Shown piece by piece: positions 1 to 8,373 of a stretch of 64,000 bases of DNA. The stretch is from Streptomyces sp. P9-A2 (GTDB taxonomy: Bacteria > Actinomycetota > Actinomycetes > Streptomycetales > Streptomycetaceae): contig NZ_JAZIFX010000001.1 of the NCBI RefSeq assembly GCF_036634175.1, positions 3,038,001 to 3,102,000 of the forward strand, in the 5' to 3' direction. The translations under genes were made by a program, and so were the position numbers. Each line of letters begins with the position of its first letter. Within the stretch, counting starts at the first letter, position 1. The notes under the pieces are model-generated. The model ran no database searches and was not told where the DNA came from. It worked only from the letters and a program-made list of their open reading frames with translations.

Positions 1-14
1 CATGACAGGCACCA

Positions 15-98
15 GCGGCGGTGGCGCAACGGCGACGCGGCAGACTTAGGATCTGTGGCCCTTGATCGGGCTTGAGGGTTCGAATCCCTTCCGCCGCA
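15..98 (+). tRNA. tRNA-Leu (anticodon UAG)
   Basis: An 84-nt cloverleaf can be drawn: acceptor GCGGCGG pairs with CCGCCGC, the anticodon stem GCAGA/TCTGT encloses the loop CTTAGGA with anticodon TAG (reads CUA), a long class II variable arm follows, and the T arm carries GGTTCGAATCC. The discriminator base is A, as expected for leucine. CCA is not encoded. It is not bldA, which would have anticodon UAA. Confidence 0.95.
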
Positions 99-103
99 CA
101 CTA

Positions 104-138
104 ACGGCCTGCGAATCGAAGGATGATACGCAGGCCGT
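104..138. terminator. Stem-loop between tRNA-Leu and rdgB
   Basis: The 10-bp inverted repeat ACGGCCTGCG / CGCAGGCCGT with a 15-nt loop lies between the convergent tRNA and rdgB 3' ends, so it could serve either transcript. No U tract follows, which is usual for streptomycete terminators. Confidence 0.6.
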
Positions 139-150
139 CGTCATGCGGGC

Positions 151-753
151 TCACCCCAGCAGCTCTCGCACCACCGGTACCAGTGCCCGGAAGGCCTTGC
201 CCCGGTGGCTGATGGCGTTCTTCTCCGCCGCGGACAGCTCCGCGCACGTGCGGGTCTCGTCGTCGGGCTGGAGGATCGGGTCGTAGCCGAAGCCGCCGGT
301 GCCGGCCGGGGTGTGGCGCAGGGTGCCTCGCAGTTGGCCTTCGACGACGCGTTCGGTGCCGTCGGGGAGGGCGAGGGCGGCGGCGCAGGCGAAGTAGGCG
401 CCGCGGTGGGTGTCGTCGATGTCGGAGAGCTGGGCCAGGAGCAGGTCGAGGTTGGCCTTGTCGTCGCCGTGGCGGCCTGCCCAGCGGGCGGAGAAGATGC
501 CGGGGGCGCCGCCGAGGACGTCGACGCAGAGGCCGGAGTCGTCGGCGACGGCGGGGTGTCCGGTGGCGCGGGCGAGGGCGTGGGCCTTGAGGAGGGCGTT
601 CTCGGCGAAGGTGGTGCCGGTTTCCTTGACGTCGGGGACGTCGGGGTAGGCGTCGGCGCCGACGAGTTCGTGGGGCAGTCCGGCGTCGGCGAGGATCGAC
701 CGCAGTTCGGTGATCTTTCCGGCGTTGCGGGTGGCGAGGATCAGGCGGGTCAT
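151..753 (-). CDS. rdgB: RdgB/HAM1 non-canonical purine NTP pyrophosphatase
   Basis: A 200-residue protein that hydrolyses dITP, XTP and similar damaged purine nucleotides to the monophosphate, keeping them out of DNA and RNA (family knowledge). Visible motifs are the N-terminal nucleotide-binding TRNAGK, the central ADDSGL with its metal-binding aspartates, GGFGYDP and the C-terminal SHRGKAF. I chose the ATG that gives MTRLILATRNAGK, matching the family N-terminus and length. An in-frame ATG 24 nt upstream (777) has a better GAGG ribosome site, so a 208-residue form is possible. The neighbour rph is on the same strand; the pairing of rph and rdgB is common in bacteria. Confidence 0.95.
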   Translation of the reverse strand: MTRLILATRNAGKITELRSILADAGLPHELVGADAYPDVPDVKETGTTFAENALLKAHALARATGHPAVADDSGLCVDVLGGAPGIFSARWAGRHGDDKANLDLLLAQLSDIDDTHRGAYFACAAALALPDGTERVVEGQLRGTLRHTPAGTGGFGYDPILQPDDETRTCAELSAAEKNAISHRGKAFRALVPVVRELLG

Positions 754-801
754 GGGGTCCAGTATCGCGGGCCCCATGACCGGTGCCTCGTCCGTGTCAT
801 A

Positions 802-818
802 CGGGACTACGGGACTAC
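802..818. repeat. 8-bp tandem duplication containing a stop codon
   Basis: On the minus strand the unit TAGTCCCG occurs twice in a row, and the first TAG is the stop codon of the lipoprotein gene. It is short, but it matches the stop-anchored arrays seen at other genes in this window. Confidence 0.6.
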
Positions 819-1213
819 GGCGTGCAGACCTTCGTCAGTTCGCCGGCCGCGTCGGTGACGGGGCTGAGGTCGGGGGTGGTGTCGCCGTCCTCGACGGAGG
901 TGCGGACGTTGCCGACGGCCTTGTCCAGGTTGTCGACGGCCTTGCCGACGTCGGCGTTGTCGGTCTGGTCGCCTATCTCGCCGAGGTTCTGGTCGATGGA
1001 GTCGAGGGACTCCTCGAGCTGGGTGGCGTCGTTGGAGGCGTTTTCGACGGCCTGTTGGAGTTCGGTGACGCTGTCGGCGATGGCGTCGGCGGTCCGGACG
1101 CAGTCGAGTGCCTTGTCGACGGCACTGCAGCCGGTGGTGAGTCCGGCGGTGAGTGCGACGGCAGCCAGTGTGGCGGCGACGGCTGTGGTGCGGCGTCGGC
1201 GGCTCGCGGCCAT
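815..1213 (-). CDS. Small secreted lipoprotein, predicted helical
   Basis: 132 residues. The N-terminus has five arginines near the start, then a hydrophobic segment ending in TTGC, a plausible lipobox with the acylated cysteine at about residue 29. The mature part is acidic and rich in Asp, Gln, Asn and Leu (for example ELQQAVENAS, QLEESLDSID), suggesting a helical or coiled-coil bundle anchored outside the membrane. The start was chosen for GGGAGG about 9 nt upstream; the open frame continues further upstream without codons typical of a coding region. No enzymatic motif is visible and the function is unknown. It lies between rdgB and rph and is probably transcribed separately, because a terminator-like hairpin precedes it. 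Confidence 0.8.
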   Translation of the reverse strand: MAASRRRRTTAVAATLAAVALTAGLTTGCSAVDKALDCVRTADAIADSVTELQQAVENASNDATQLEESLDSIDQNLGEIGDQTDNADVGKAVDNLDKAVGNVRTSVEDGDTTPDLSPVTDAAGELTKVCTP

Positions 1214-1311
1214 GGAACGGTCCCTCCCTCGTGGGGCCGGGCGGCCCTCCTCGCTGACCGGGTGTGCGGAGTGGATCCCGTCCGTACGCCCGTACCCATG
1301 AGGACGCGGGG

Positions 1312-1341
1312 ATGGCCGACGCGGTTGCCCGCGTCGGCCAT
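1312..1341. terminator. Terminator after rph
   Basis: A perfect 13-bp inverted repeat (ATGGCCGACGCGG / CCGCGTCGGCCAT) with a 4-nt loop lies 18 nt past the rph stop codon on the minus strand. Confidence 0.8.
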
Positions 1342-1358
1342 GTCCCTTGGTACGTCCT

Positions 1359-2096
<738 letters not shown>

Positions 2097-2120
2097 GGTG
2101 TCGAGCCTAGCCGTATACGG

Positions 2121-2172
2121 GAGGGGCCCCTTCCGGGTGCGGCGGGTGCGCTGCCGCCGGGAAGGGGCCCTC
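2121..2172. terminator. Hairpin downstream of nagF
   Basis: GGCCCCTTCC pairs with GGAAGGGGCC across a GC-rich 24-25-nt loop. It follows the nagF repeat array on the minus strand and precedes rph, so it probably ends nagF transcription. Confidence 0.6.
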
Positions 2173-2205
2173 GGGTGCCGGGTGTTCCCGGTGCCGTGGA
2201 TCTTC

Positions 2206-2312
2206 GGACGCTCCGGGTACTCAGGAGGTTCCGGGTGTTCAGGACGCTCCGGGTGTCCGGGAGGTTCCGGGTGTTCAGGAGGTTCCGGGTGCTCAGGAGG
2301 TTCCGGTGGTCA
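2206..2312 (-). repeat. Six 17-18-bp tandem repeats starting at the nagF stop codon
   Basis: Read on the minus strand, the nagF stop TGA is the first base triplet of the array. The consensus unit is TGAACACCCGGAACCTCC; the first unit is 17 bp and the next five are 18 bp, with a few substitutions (unit 4 begins CGG instead of TGA). The sequence becomes unique immediately after unit 6. Confidence 0.9.
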
Positions 2313-2543
2313 CATCATGTCTTCGATCTCGGCCGCGAGGGGGTCGGCGTCGGTGCCGATGACGACCTGGATGGCGGTGCCCATCTTGACGACGCCGTGG
2401 GCGCCGGCGGACTTCAGTGCGGCGTCGTCGACCTTGGAGGCGTCGATGACTTCGGTGCGGAGGCGGGTGATGCAGCCCTCGATCTCCTCGATGTTCTCGA
2501 TGCCGCCGAGCCCGGCGACGATCTTCTCAGCCTTGGTGGCCAT
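2310..2543 (-). CDS. nagF: PTS EIIB component for N-acetylglucosamine
   Basis: A 77-residue free-standing EIIB domain of the glucose superfamily. The phosphocysteine motif EGCITRLR is present, with Cys24 the predicted phosphorylation site that receives phosphate from EIIA (Crr) and passes it to the sugar bound by the EIIC permease. In S. coelicolor the equivalent nagF works with NagE2 for N-acetylglucosamine uptake. It is divergent from nagE1, and the shared intergenic region holds a dre operator, so DasR repression released by glucosamine-6-phosphate is expected. The AGGGAGAG sequence just upstream of the ATG is a good ribosome site. Confidence 0.95.
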   Translation of the reverse strand: MATKAEKIVAGLGGIENIEEIEGCITRLRTEVIDASKVDDAALKSAGAHGVVKMGTAIQVVIGTDADPLAAEIEDMM

Positions 2544-2660
2544 GTTCGCTCTCCCTGATCCGAACCGCTTTTGTCGCAGTAACCCACAGTTGGCCCATCT
2601 TCGCGAGCGGTCGTGCCGTCCGTACCGAAGGATGGCGTCACGATAGCGGGGCCGCCTCCA

Positions 2661-2676
2661 ACTGGTCTACACCACC
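2661..2676. promoter_or_regulatory. DasR operator (dre) between nagF and nagE1
   Basis: ACTGGTCTACACCACC matches the 16-bp dre consensus ASTGGTCTAGACCAST at 14 positions. Its position in the divergent nagF/nagE1 promoter region fits control of both genes by DasR, the GntR-family N-acetylglucosamine regulator. Confidence 0.85.
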
Positions 2677-2695
2677 GGGGGGACCGTCGCCAAAC

Positions 2696-2766
2696 CCTCC
2701 CGGCGAATCCCCCGTGAACCTCCCAGTGGACCTCTCGGCGAACCTCTCAGCGAGCCTCCCGATGAA
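2696..2766 (+). repeat. Six 11-12-bp tandem repeats in the nagE1 leader
   Basis: Degenerate units with consensus CCTCCCGGCGAA occupy the whole space between the dre site and the nagE1 ribosome site. They lie in the likely 5' untranslated region and have no obvious coding capacity. Confidence 0.75.
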
Positions 2767-2780
2767 ATGAAGGGGACCGG

Positions 2781-3536
2781 ATGAGTACGCAGAGTCCCGC
2801 CGGTGCCGGTCCGGAGGTCGGTTCCCTGCGTGCGCGCCGGCAGCGGCTGTTCCAGGGGCTGCAGAAGATGGGCCGCAGTCTGCAGCTGCCGATCGCGGTG
2901 CTGCCGGCGGCGGGCATCCTCAACCGGCTGGGCCAGCCGGACATGTTCGGGGACGACGGTCTGGGCTGGACGGACGTCTCCAGGGTGATGGTGGGTGCGG
3001 GCGGCGCGCTGCTGGACGGTTCGCTGGGGCTGCCGCTGCTGTTCTGTGTCGGTGTGGCCATCGGCATGGCGAAGAAGGCGGACGGGTCGACGGCGCTGGC
3101 GCTGGTGGTGGTGGTGGTGGCGGTGGTGGCGGCGCTGGCGATCACGCACTGTGCGAGGCCGGCCCGCCGTAAGGAGGTCGGCGGTCTGATGCTGTCGGTG
3201 GCGCTGACGTCGTTCGTGACGGGGATCACGGAGCCGATCGAGTACTCGTTCCTGTTCGTCGCGCCGGCGCTGTACGCGGTGCACGCGGTGCTGACGGGTG
3301 TGTCGATGGCGGTGACGTGGGGGTTGGGGGTGCACGACGGGTTCAGCTTCTCGGCGGGGCTGATCGACTACGTCATCAACTGGAACCTGGCGACGAGGCC
3401 GTGGGCGATCGTTCCGATCGGGCTGTGCTTCGCGGTGGTGTATTACGTGGTCTTCCGGTTCGCGATCACGAAGTTCGACCTGAAGACGCCGGGGCGGGAG
3501 GCGGAGGAGGAGGTGGAGGACACCACCAAGGCCTGA
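2781..3536 (+). CDS. nagE1: PTS EIIC (NagE1-like) with a large internal in-frame deletion
   Basis: 251 residues, against about 420-430 for intact EIIC-GlcNAc proteins. The first 106 residues align with NagE2 (PIAVLPAAGIL, VAIGMAKKADGSTALA) and the last 130 or so align again from ITHCARPARRK through TGITEPIEY to the C-terminus. The equivalent of NagE2 residues about 102-281 is missing, replaced by a dozen Val/Ala residues encoded by a GTG-rich tract. The lost part includes several membrane segments and the NRALIPVGMHH sugar-site region, so transport is unlikely. An 11-bp direct repeat, CGGCGCTGGCG, flanks the tract (3091-3101 and 3130-3140). The ATG has AAGGGG upstream. Either a real deletion or an assembly collapse could explain it. 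Confidence 0.85.
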   Translation: MSTQSPAGAGPEVGSLRARRQRLFQGLQKMGRSLQLPIAVLPAAGILNRLGQPDMFGDDGLGWTDVSRVMVGAGGALLDGSLGLPLLFCVGVAIGMAKKADGSTALALVVVVVAVVAALAITHCARPARRKEVGGLMLSVALTSFVTGITEPIEYSFLFVAPALYAVHAVLTGVSMAVTWGLGVHDGFSFSAGLIDYVINWNLATRPWAIVPIGLCFAVVYYVVFRFAITKFDLKTPGREAEEEVEDTTKA

Positions 3537-3569
3537 GGGGAGCCCCTTAAGGTGTAATCGGTCGTTCGA

Positions 3570-3594
3570 GCCCTCGGATCATGGGTCCGGGGGC
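3570..3594 (+). terminator. Terminator-like hairpin after nagE1
   Basis: GCCCTCGGATC can pair with GGTCCGGGGGC (11 bp including G-U pairs) across a 3-nt loop, followed by CTTTCG. It lies 33 nt past the nagE1 stop and upstream of the nagE2 operators. Confidence 0.5.
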
Positions 3595-3702
3595 CTTTCG
3601 GTGCGCCTGGGGGAATGGGGTAACGGCCGCGGAGCGGGTACGGAGTGTAGCTCTCCGGTTGCGGAATCCGAGGGTTCCTCATACGACCTTCATCGTGCTA
3701 CA

Positions 3703-3718
3703 ACAGGTCTACACCACT
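3703..3718. promoter_or_regulatory. DasR operator (dre) 1 upstream of nagE2
   Basis: ACAGGTCTACACCACT matches the dre consensus at 14 of 16 positions. It is one base from a second dre site. Confidence 0.85.
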
Positions 3719-3719
3719 G

Positions 3720-3735
3720 AGTGGTGTAGACCACC
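3720..3735. promoter_or_regulatory. DasR operator (dre) 2 upstream of nagE2
   Basis: AGTGGTGTAGACCACC matches the dre consensus at 14 of 16 positions. Together the two sites occupy 33 bp and end 57 nt before the nagE2 start, suggesting cooperative or very tight repression. Confidence 0.85.
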
Positions 3736-3792
3736 GGACGCCGCCGTCCCCTCCTTTGCCCCCGCGCGGCGCCATGCCCACTGGAGGAAGTT

Positions 3793-5058
3793 GTGTCCAC
3801 GGCCAGCGCCGCTCCTGCGGCCGAGAAGAAGAAGGGCTCCGGTGTGATGGCTGTGCTGCAGCGCATCGGCCGCAGCCTGATGCTGCCGGTGGCCGTGCTG
3901 CCCGCCGCCGCGCTGCTGGTGCGCCTCGGCAACACCGACATGCTCGGGCGCCCGGAGTTCCCGGCCTTCCTGACGAAGATCGCGTCCTTCATGGCCGCCG
4001 GCGGCAACGCGATCCTCGACAACATGGCCCTGCTCTTCGCGGTGGGCATCGCCATCGGCTACGCGAAGAAGTCGGACGGCTCGACCGCGCTGGCCGCCGT
4101 CGTCGGCTACCTGGTCTTCAAGAACGTCCTCGGCACGTTCACCGACGGCAGCCTGCCCAAGCAGGAAGCCATCGTCGACGGCAAGATCGTGATGGTCGAG
4201 CAGGCAGTGGACGCCAAGGTGCTCGGCGGTGTGGTCATGGGCCTCGTCGTCGCCCTGCTCTACCAGCGCTTCTACCGCACCAAGCTGCCCGACTGGGCGG
4301 GCTTCTTCGGCGGCCGCCGCCTGGTCCCGATCCTGTCGGCGTTCGCAGGTCTGCTCATGGGCATCGTCTTCGGCTATGTCTGGCCGGTCCTCGGCGCCGG
4401 TCTGCACAACTTCGGTGAGTGGCTGGTCGGTTCCGGTGCCGTCGGCGCAGGCATCTTCGGTGTCGCCAACCGTGCTCTGATCCCGGTCGGCATGCACCAC
4501 CTGCTGAACTCCTTCCCCTGGCTCCAGGCGGGCGAGTACGAGGGCAAGAGCGGTGACATCGCCCGCTTCCTCGCCGGTGACCCGAGCGCCGGCCAGTTCA
4601 TGACCGGTTTCTTCCCGATCATGATGTTCGCGCTGCCCGCCGCCTGTCTGGCCATCGTGCACTGCGCCCGCCCCGAGCGCCGCAAGGTCGTCGGCGGCAT
4701 GATGCTCTCCCTGGCGCTGACCTCGTTCGTCACCGGCGTGACCGAGCCGATCGAGTTCACGTTCATGTTCATCGCGCCGATCCTGTACGCGATCCACGCG
4801 GTCCTCACCGGTGTCTCGATGGCGCTGACCTGGGCTCTGGGGATGAAGGACGGCTTCGGATTCTCGGCCGGCGCGGTCGACTTCGCCCTGAACCTGGGCA
4901 TCGCCACCAACCCGTGGGGCCTGGCCCTGGTCGGCCTCTGCTTCGCGGCGGTCTACTACGTGGTCTTCCGCTTCGCCATCACCAAGTTCAACCTGCCGAC
5001 GCCGGGCCGTGAGTCCGACGAGGAACTGGCGGAGCTGCAGAAGGCCGAGGCCAAGTAG
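3793..5058 (+). CDS. nagE2: PTS EIIC permease for N-acetylglucosamine
   Basis: A full-length 421-residue EIIC of the glucose superfamily with about ten membrane segments. It imports N-acetylglucosamine and phosphorylates it with EIIB (NagF) and EIIA. Visible landmarks are PVAVLPAAALL near residue 35, NRALIPVGMHHLLN at 226-239 (the two histidines near the sugar site), HCARPERRK at 290-298 and the GVTEPIEF loop at 315-322 that holds the essential glutamate. The start is GTG with GGAGGA 5-7 nt upstream. Since nagE1 is internally deleted here, NagE2 is likely the only working GlcNAc permease of the cluster. Two adjacent dre sites upstream predict DasR control. Confidence 0.96.
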   Translation: MSTASAAPAAEKKKGSGVMAVLQRIGRSLMLPVAVLPAAALLVRLGNTDMLGRPEFPAFLTKIASFMAAGGNAILDNMALLFAVGIAIGYAKKSDGSTALAAVVGYLVFKNVLGTFTDGSLPKQEAIVDGKIVMVEQAVDAKVLGGVVMGLVVALLYQRFYRTKLPDWAGFFGGRRLVPILSAFAGLLMGIVFGYVWPVLGAGLHNFGEWLVGSGAVGAGIFGVANRALIPVGMHHLLNSFPWLQAGEYEGKSGDIARFLAGDPSAGQFMTGFFPIMMFALPAACLAIVHCARPERRKVVGGMMLSLALTSFVTGVTEPIEFTFMFIAPILYAIHAVLTGVSMALTWALGMKDGFGFSAGAVDFALNLGIATNPWGLALVGLCFAAVYYVVFRFAITKFNLPTPGRESDEELAELQKAEAK

Positions 5059-5075
5059 CCCGCATGACCGCATAG

Positions 5076-5113
5076 ACCGAGGCCCCGGAGCCATGACGCT
5101 CCGGGGCCTCGGT
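5076..5113. terminator. Bidirectional terminator between nagE2 and the hydrolase gene
   Basis: A perfect 15-bp inverted repeat (ACCGAGGCCCCGGAG / CTCCGGGGCCTCGGT) with an 8-nt loop lies between two convergent genes. Confidence 0.9.
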
Positions 5114-5124
5114 CGTGCGCGGGC

Positions 5125-5877
5125 TCAGATCACGTACGTCACGCCGGGGGCCGCCAGTTCCACCGGTCCGTCGTAGGCCGCGCGTGCGTCGGCGAGGTTG
5201 ACCTGCGGGTCGGTCCACGGGGCGATGTGGGTGAGGACCAGCCGGCGGGCCCGGGCGCGGGCCGCCGACTCACCCGCCTCGCGGCCGTTGAGATGCAGGT
5301 CGGGGATGTTCTCCTTGCCGGCGGTGAAGGCGGCCTCGCACAGGAACAGGTCGGTTTCGTGGGCGAGTTCGTCGAGCGCGGTGCTCACCCCGGTGTCGCC
5401 GGAGTACGTCAGTGACTTCCCGCCGTGTTCGAGACGGATGGCGTACGCCTCCACCGGGTGCGCGACGCGTTCGGTGTGCACGACGAACGGGCCGAGCTCG
5501 AAGGTGGACGGTTTGACCGTGTGGAAGTCGAAGACCTCGCTCATGGAGGAGGCGGAGGGGGTGTCGGCGTAGGCCGTGGTCAGCCGGTGCTCCGTGCCCT
5601 CGGGTCCGTAGACCGGGATCGGGTCGCAGCGGCCTCCGTCGTGCCGGTAGTAGCGCACCACGAAGTACGCGCACATGTCGATGCAGTGGTCGGCGTGCAG
5701 ATGACTGAGGAAGATCGCGTCCAGGTCGTAGAGACCGCAGTGGCGCTGCAACTCGCCCAGGGCTCCGTTGCCCATGTCGAGGAGCAGCCGGAAGCCGTCG
5801 GCCTCTACGAGGTAGCTCGAACAGGCCGATTCCACGGACGGGAACGACCCCGAGCAGCCGACGACGGTGAGCTTCAT
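5125..5877 (-). CDS. MBL-fold metallohydrolase, RNase Z-like
   Basis: 250 residues. The beta-strand start MKLTVVGCSGSFP, the zinc ligand motif SHLHADHCID, a later SGDTG with its metal aspartate and the C-terminal LTHIAPW place it in the metallo-beta-lactamase superfamily, closest to RNase Z/ElaC-type proteins. The real substrate (tRNA 3' precursor, cyclic nucleotide or other) cannot be decided from sequence. I chose the ATG preceded by GGAGG at 10 nt; the open frame upstream lacks coding character. It converges on nagE2, with a shared terminator. Confidence 0.92.
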   Translation of the reverse strand: MKLTVVGCSGSFPSVESACSSYLVEADGFRLLLDMGNGALGELQRHCGLYDLDAIFLSHLHADHCIDMCAYFVVRYYRHDGGRCDPIPVYGPEGTEHRLTTAYADTPSASSMSEVFDFHTVKPSTFELGPFVVHTERVAHPVEAYAIRLEHGGKSLTYSGDTGVSTALDELAHETDLFLCEAAFTAGKENIPDLHLNGREAGESAARARARRLVLTHIAPWTDPQVNLADARAAYDGPVELAAPGVTYVI

Positions 5878-6080
5878 GGAGCAGAAACCTCCGCTGGCGG
5901 GGTAGTGAAAACGGGGGTCGTGCGGTTCGTCGAGCGTAAGGCGCAAAACCTTTGGTCGCTCCTCCGCCAAGGGCTGTTGTGGGGGAACTCACCTGCGCTG
6001 TCACCGGTTCGGTTGGAAGCGGATCACATGGGGCGCGCGAGAAGGCGCACGGCTGCGGCCCGCGCCGGTACGGTCGGGTC

Positions 6081-6602
6081 ATGAACACGTCGTGGTGGCT
6101 CGCACTCGTCGCGGTGGTACTGCTCGCGCTGGTCGCCGCGCTCGTCGACGGATGGGGCCGGGGGCACCGGCACCGGCCCCGCGTCCGGAGTGCGCCGGCC
6201 GGGGCGGGGACCGTTACGGACGACGGGGGCGACGGGGGTGGCCGGCCCCGGCCCGCGGAGATCTGGTGGGCGGACGTGCCCTACGAGGAGGTGCCGGGGG
6301 CGGGGAACGGGGCGCGTTCGGGGGACGGGGCGCCGGCGGGGGACGGGGTGTCGAAGGACCGGCCGTGCCTGGTGCTGGCGGTGCGCGGGGAGCGGGTGAC
6401 GGTCGCGAAGATCACGACGCGCTTCCGGGAGGAACGCGCCGGGGTGGTCCCGCTGCCGCCGGGATCCGTCGGGGACGCCCGGGGCCGGGCGAGTTTCCTG
6501 GAGACGGACGAGTTGCGCGAGGTCCCGGTACGGGAGTTCCGGCGCAGGGTGGGGCCCGTCGACCCGACGGTGTGGGACCGGGTCCGGCATCTGGCGCGGT
6601 GA
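6081..6602 (+). CDS. Membrane-anchored PemK/MazF-like protein
   Basis: 173 residues. An N-terminal hydrophobic helix (residues about 4-24, WWLALVAVVLLALVAAL) is followed by a Gly/Asp-rich linker and then a PemK/MazF-type barrel: EIWWADVPYEEV near residue 58, KDRPCLVL after an insertion of about 25 low-complexity residues, VAKITTRF, and RRRVGPVDPTVWDRV at the C-terminus. In soluble MazF/PemK ribonucleases the Arg of RPxLVL and the Thr of the next strand form the active site; both have counterparts here. No antitoxin-like gene is adjacent on either side. Family membership is fairly secure, but RNase activity and toxicity are not. Confidence 0.8.
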   Translation: MNTSWWLALVAVVLLALVAALVDGWGRGHRHRPRVRSAPAGAGTVTDDGGDGGGRPRPAEIWWADVPYEEVPGAGNGARSGDGAPAGDGVSKDRPCLVLAVRGERVTVAKITTRFREERAGVVPLPPGSVGDARGRASFLETDELREVPVREFRRRVGPVDPTVWDRVRHLAR

Positions 6603-6637
6603 CCGCCGGGCGGCAGAACGGCGAAGGGGCGAAAAGG

Positions 6638-6670
6638 CGAAGGGGCCGGAGTGGATCTCCGGCCCCTTCG
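6638..6670. terminator. Bidirectional terminator between the PemK-like gene and cysM
   Basis: A perfect 14-bp inverted repeat (CGAAGGGGCCGGAG / CTCCGGCCCCTTCG) with a 5-nt loop. Confidence 0.9.
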
Positions 6671-6690
6671 TACTGCTCTGGTGTGCGTCC

Positions 6691-6734
6691 TGCCCTCATG
6701 GGTCATGCCCTTGTGGGCGTCATGCCCTCGCGGG

Positions 6735-6737
<3 letters not shown>
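6691..6737 (-). repeat. Three 15-17-bp tandem repeats starting at the cysM stop codon
   Basis: On the minus strand: TGACCCGCGAGGGCA, TGACGCCCACAAGGGCA, TGACCCATGAGGGCA. The first TGA is the cysM stop codon. All units end in GGGCA. Confidence 0.8.
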
Positions 6738-7691
<954 letters not shown>

Positions 7692-7979
7692 TCAGGCCGT
7701 GCCGCCGGCCACGGCCGGCAGGATCGTGACGTTGTCGCCGTCGGTCAGCTTGGTGTTGATGCCGTCGAGGAAGCGGACGTCCTCGTCGTTGAGGTAGACG
7801 TTGACGAAGCGGCGCAGCTGGTCGCCCTTGGCGTCGTCGATGAGGCGTGCCCTGATGCCCGCGTGCCGGGTCTCGAGGTCGGCGAAGAGCTCGGTGAGGG
7901 TGTTCCCGGTGCCTTCCACCGCCTTCTGACCGTCGGTGTACTGGCGGAGGATGGTGGGGATCCGGACCTCGATGGCCAT
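7692..7979 (-). CDS. cysO: Sulfur-carrier protein CysO (ThiS/MoaD fold)
   Basis: A 95-residue ubiquitin-like protein. MAIEVRIPTILRQYTDG starts the first strands and the C-terminus is PAVAGGTA. Sulfur carriers are activated and thiocarboxylated on a terminal Gly-Gly; here two residues (Thr-Ala) follow the Gly-Gly, implying proteolytic trimming, most plausibly by the JAMM peptidase Mec encoded nearby. AGGAG precedes the ATG by 9 nt, and the frame upstream is not coding-like. It receives sulfur after adenylylation by a MoeB-type enzyme not present in this window, then donates it to cysteine synthesis by CysM. Confidence 0.95.
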   Translation of the reverse strand: MAIEVRIPTILRQYTDGQKAVEGTGNTLTELFADLETRHAGIRARLIDDAKGDQLRRFVNVYLNDEDVRFLDGINTKLTDGDNVTILPAVAGGTA

Positions 7980-8103
7980 GGCGTGGGACTCCTGTCGGTG
8001 TTTTCGTCTGGTCGGTGGGCGCGCGGCGGCGCGGGCGGCGCGTGGGGATGCGTACGCGGTGGAGCCGCCGGGGCTCACGGGCCGTACGGCGGGAGGCTCG
8101 GTG

Positions 8104-8199
8104 TCAACAGATGGCGCTGGCGAGTCTGCACAGGTCGACGTGCAGCCGCGCCACGAGCAGTGCGCCCGGCGTCTTGTCGCTCACGTCATGGAGAACCAT
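8104..8199 (-). CDS. 31-residue cysteine-containing leader peptide
   Basis: The open frame starts MVLHDVSDK and ends RLHVDLCRLASAIC, with cysteines at positions 24 and 31 (the last residue). This matches the actinobacterial putative leader peptide family found upstream of sulfur-assimilation genes, typified by RLHVDL...SA(I/L)C. It lies between mec and cysO, 124 nt before cysO. A GC-rich inverted repeat between its stop and cysO (about 8064-8094) could be an attenuator. The likely role is to sense charged tRNA-Cys by ribosome stalling at the Cys codons and so regulate cysO-cysM; this is inferred from family and position. Confidence 0.85.
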   Translation of the reverse strand: MVLHDVSDKTPGALLVARLHVDLCRLASAIC

Positions 8200-8373
8200 G
8201 GGCTCATCGTATCGATTCCCGATGGCCGGATCCGAGTGTCGTCTCATACTTCGGAAGATGGCCGATCGATATGTGGGAAGAGGCAGGTCGGGGCCCCGTC
8301 AGGCACTGCGCGAGCGGGCGCCTGGAGGGGTGGGGAGAGGGCCCGAAGAGGGCCGGGAAGGCTCGGGCGCGGG

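Noticed and set aside
15..98. bldA (the rare UUA leucine tRNA)
   Set aside because: The anticodon is TAG, not TAA.
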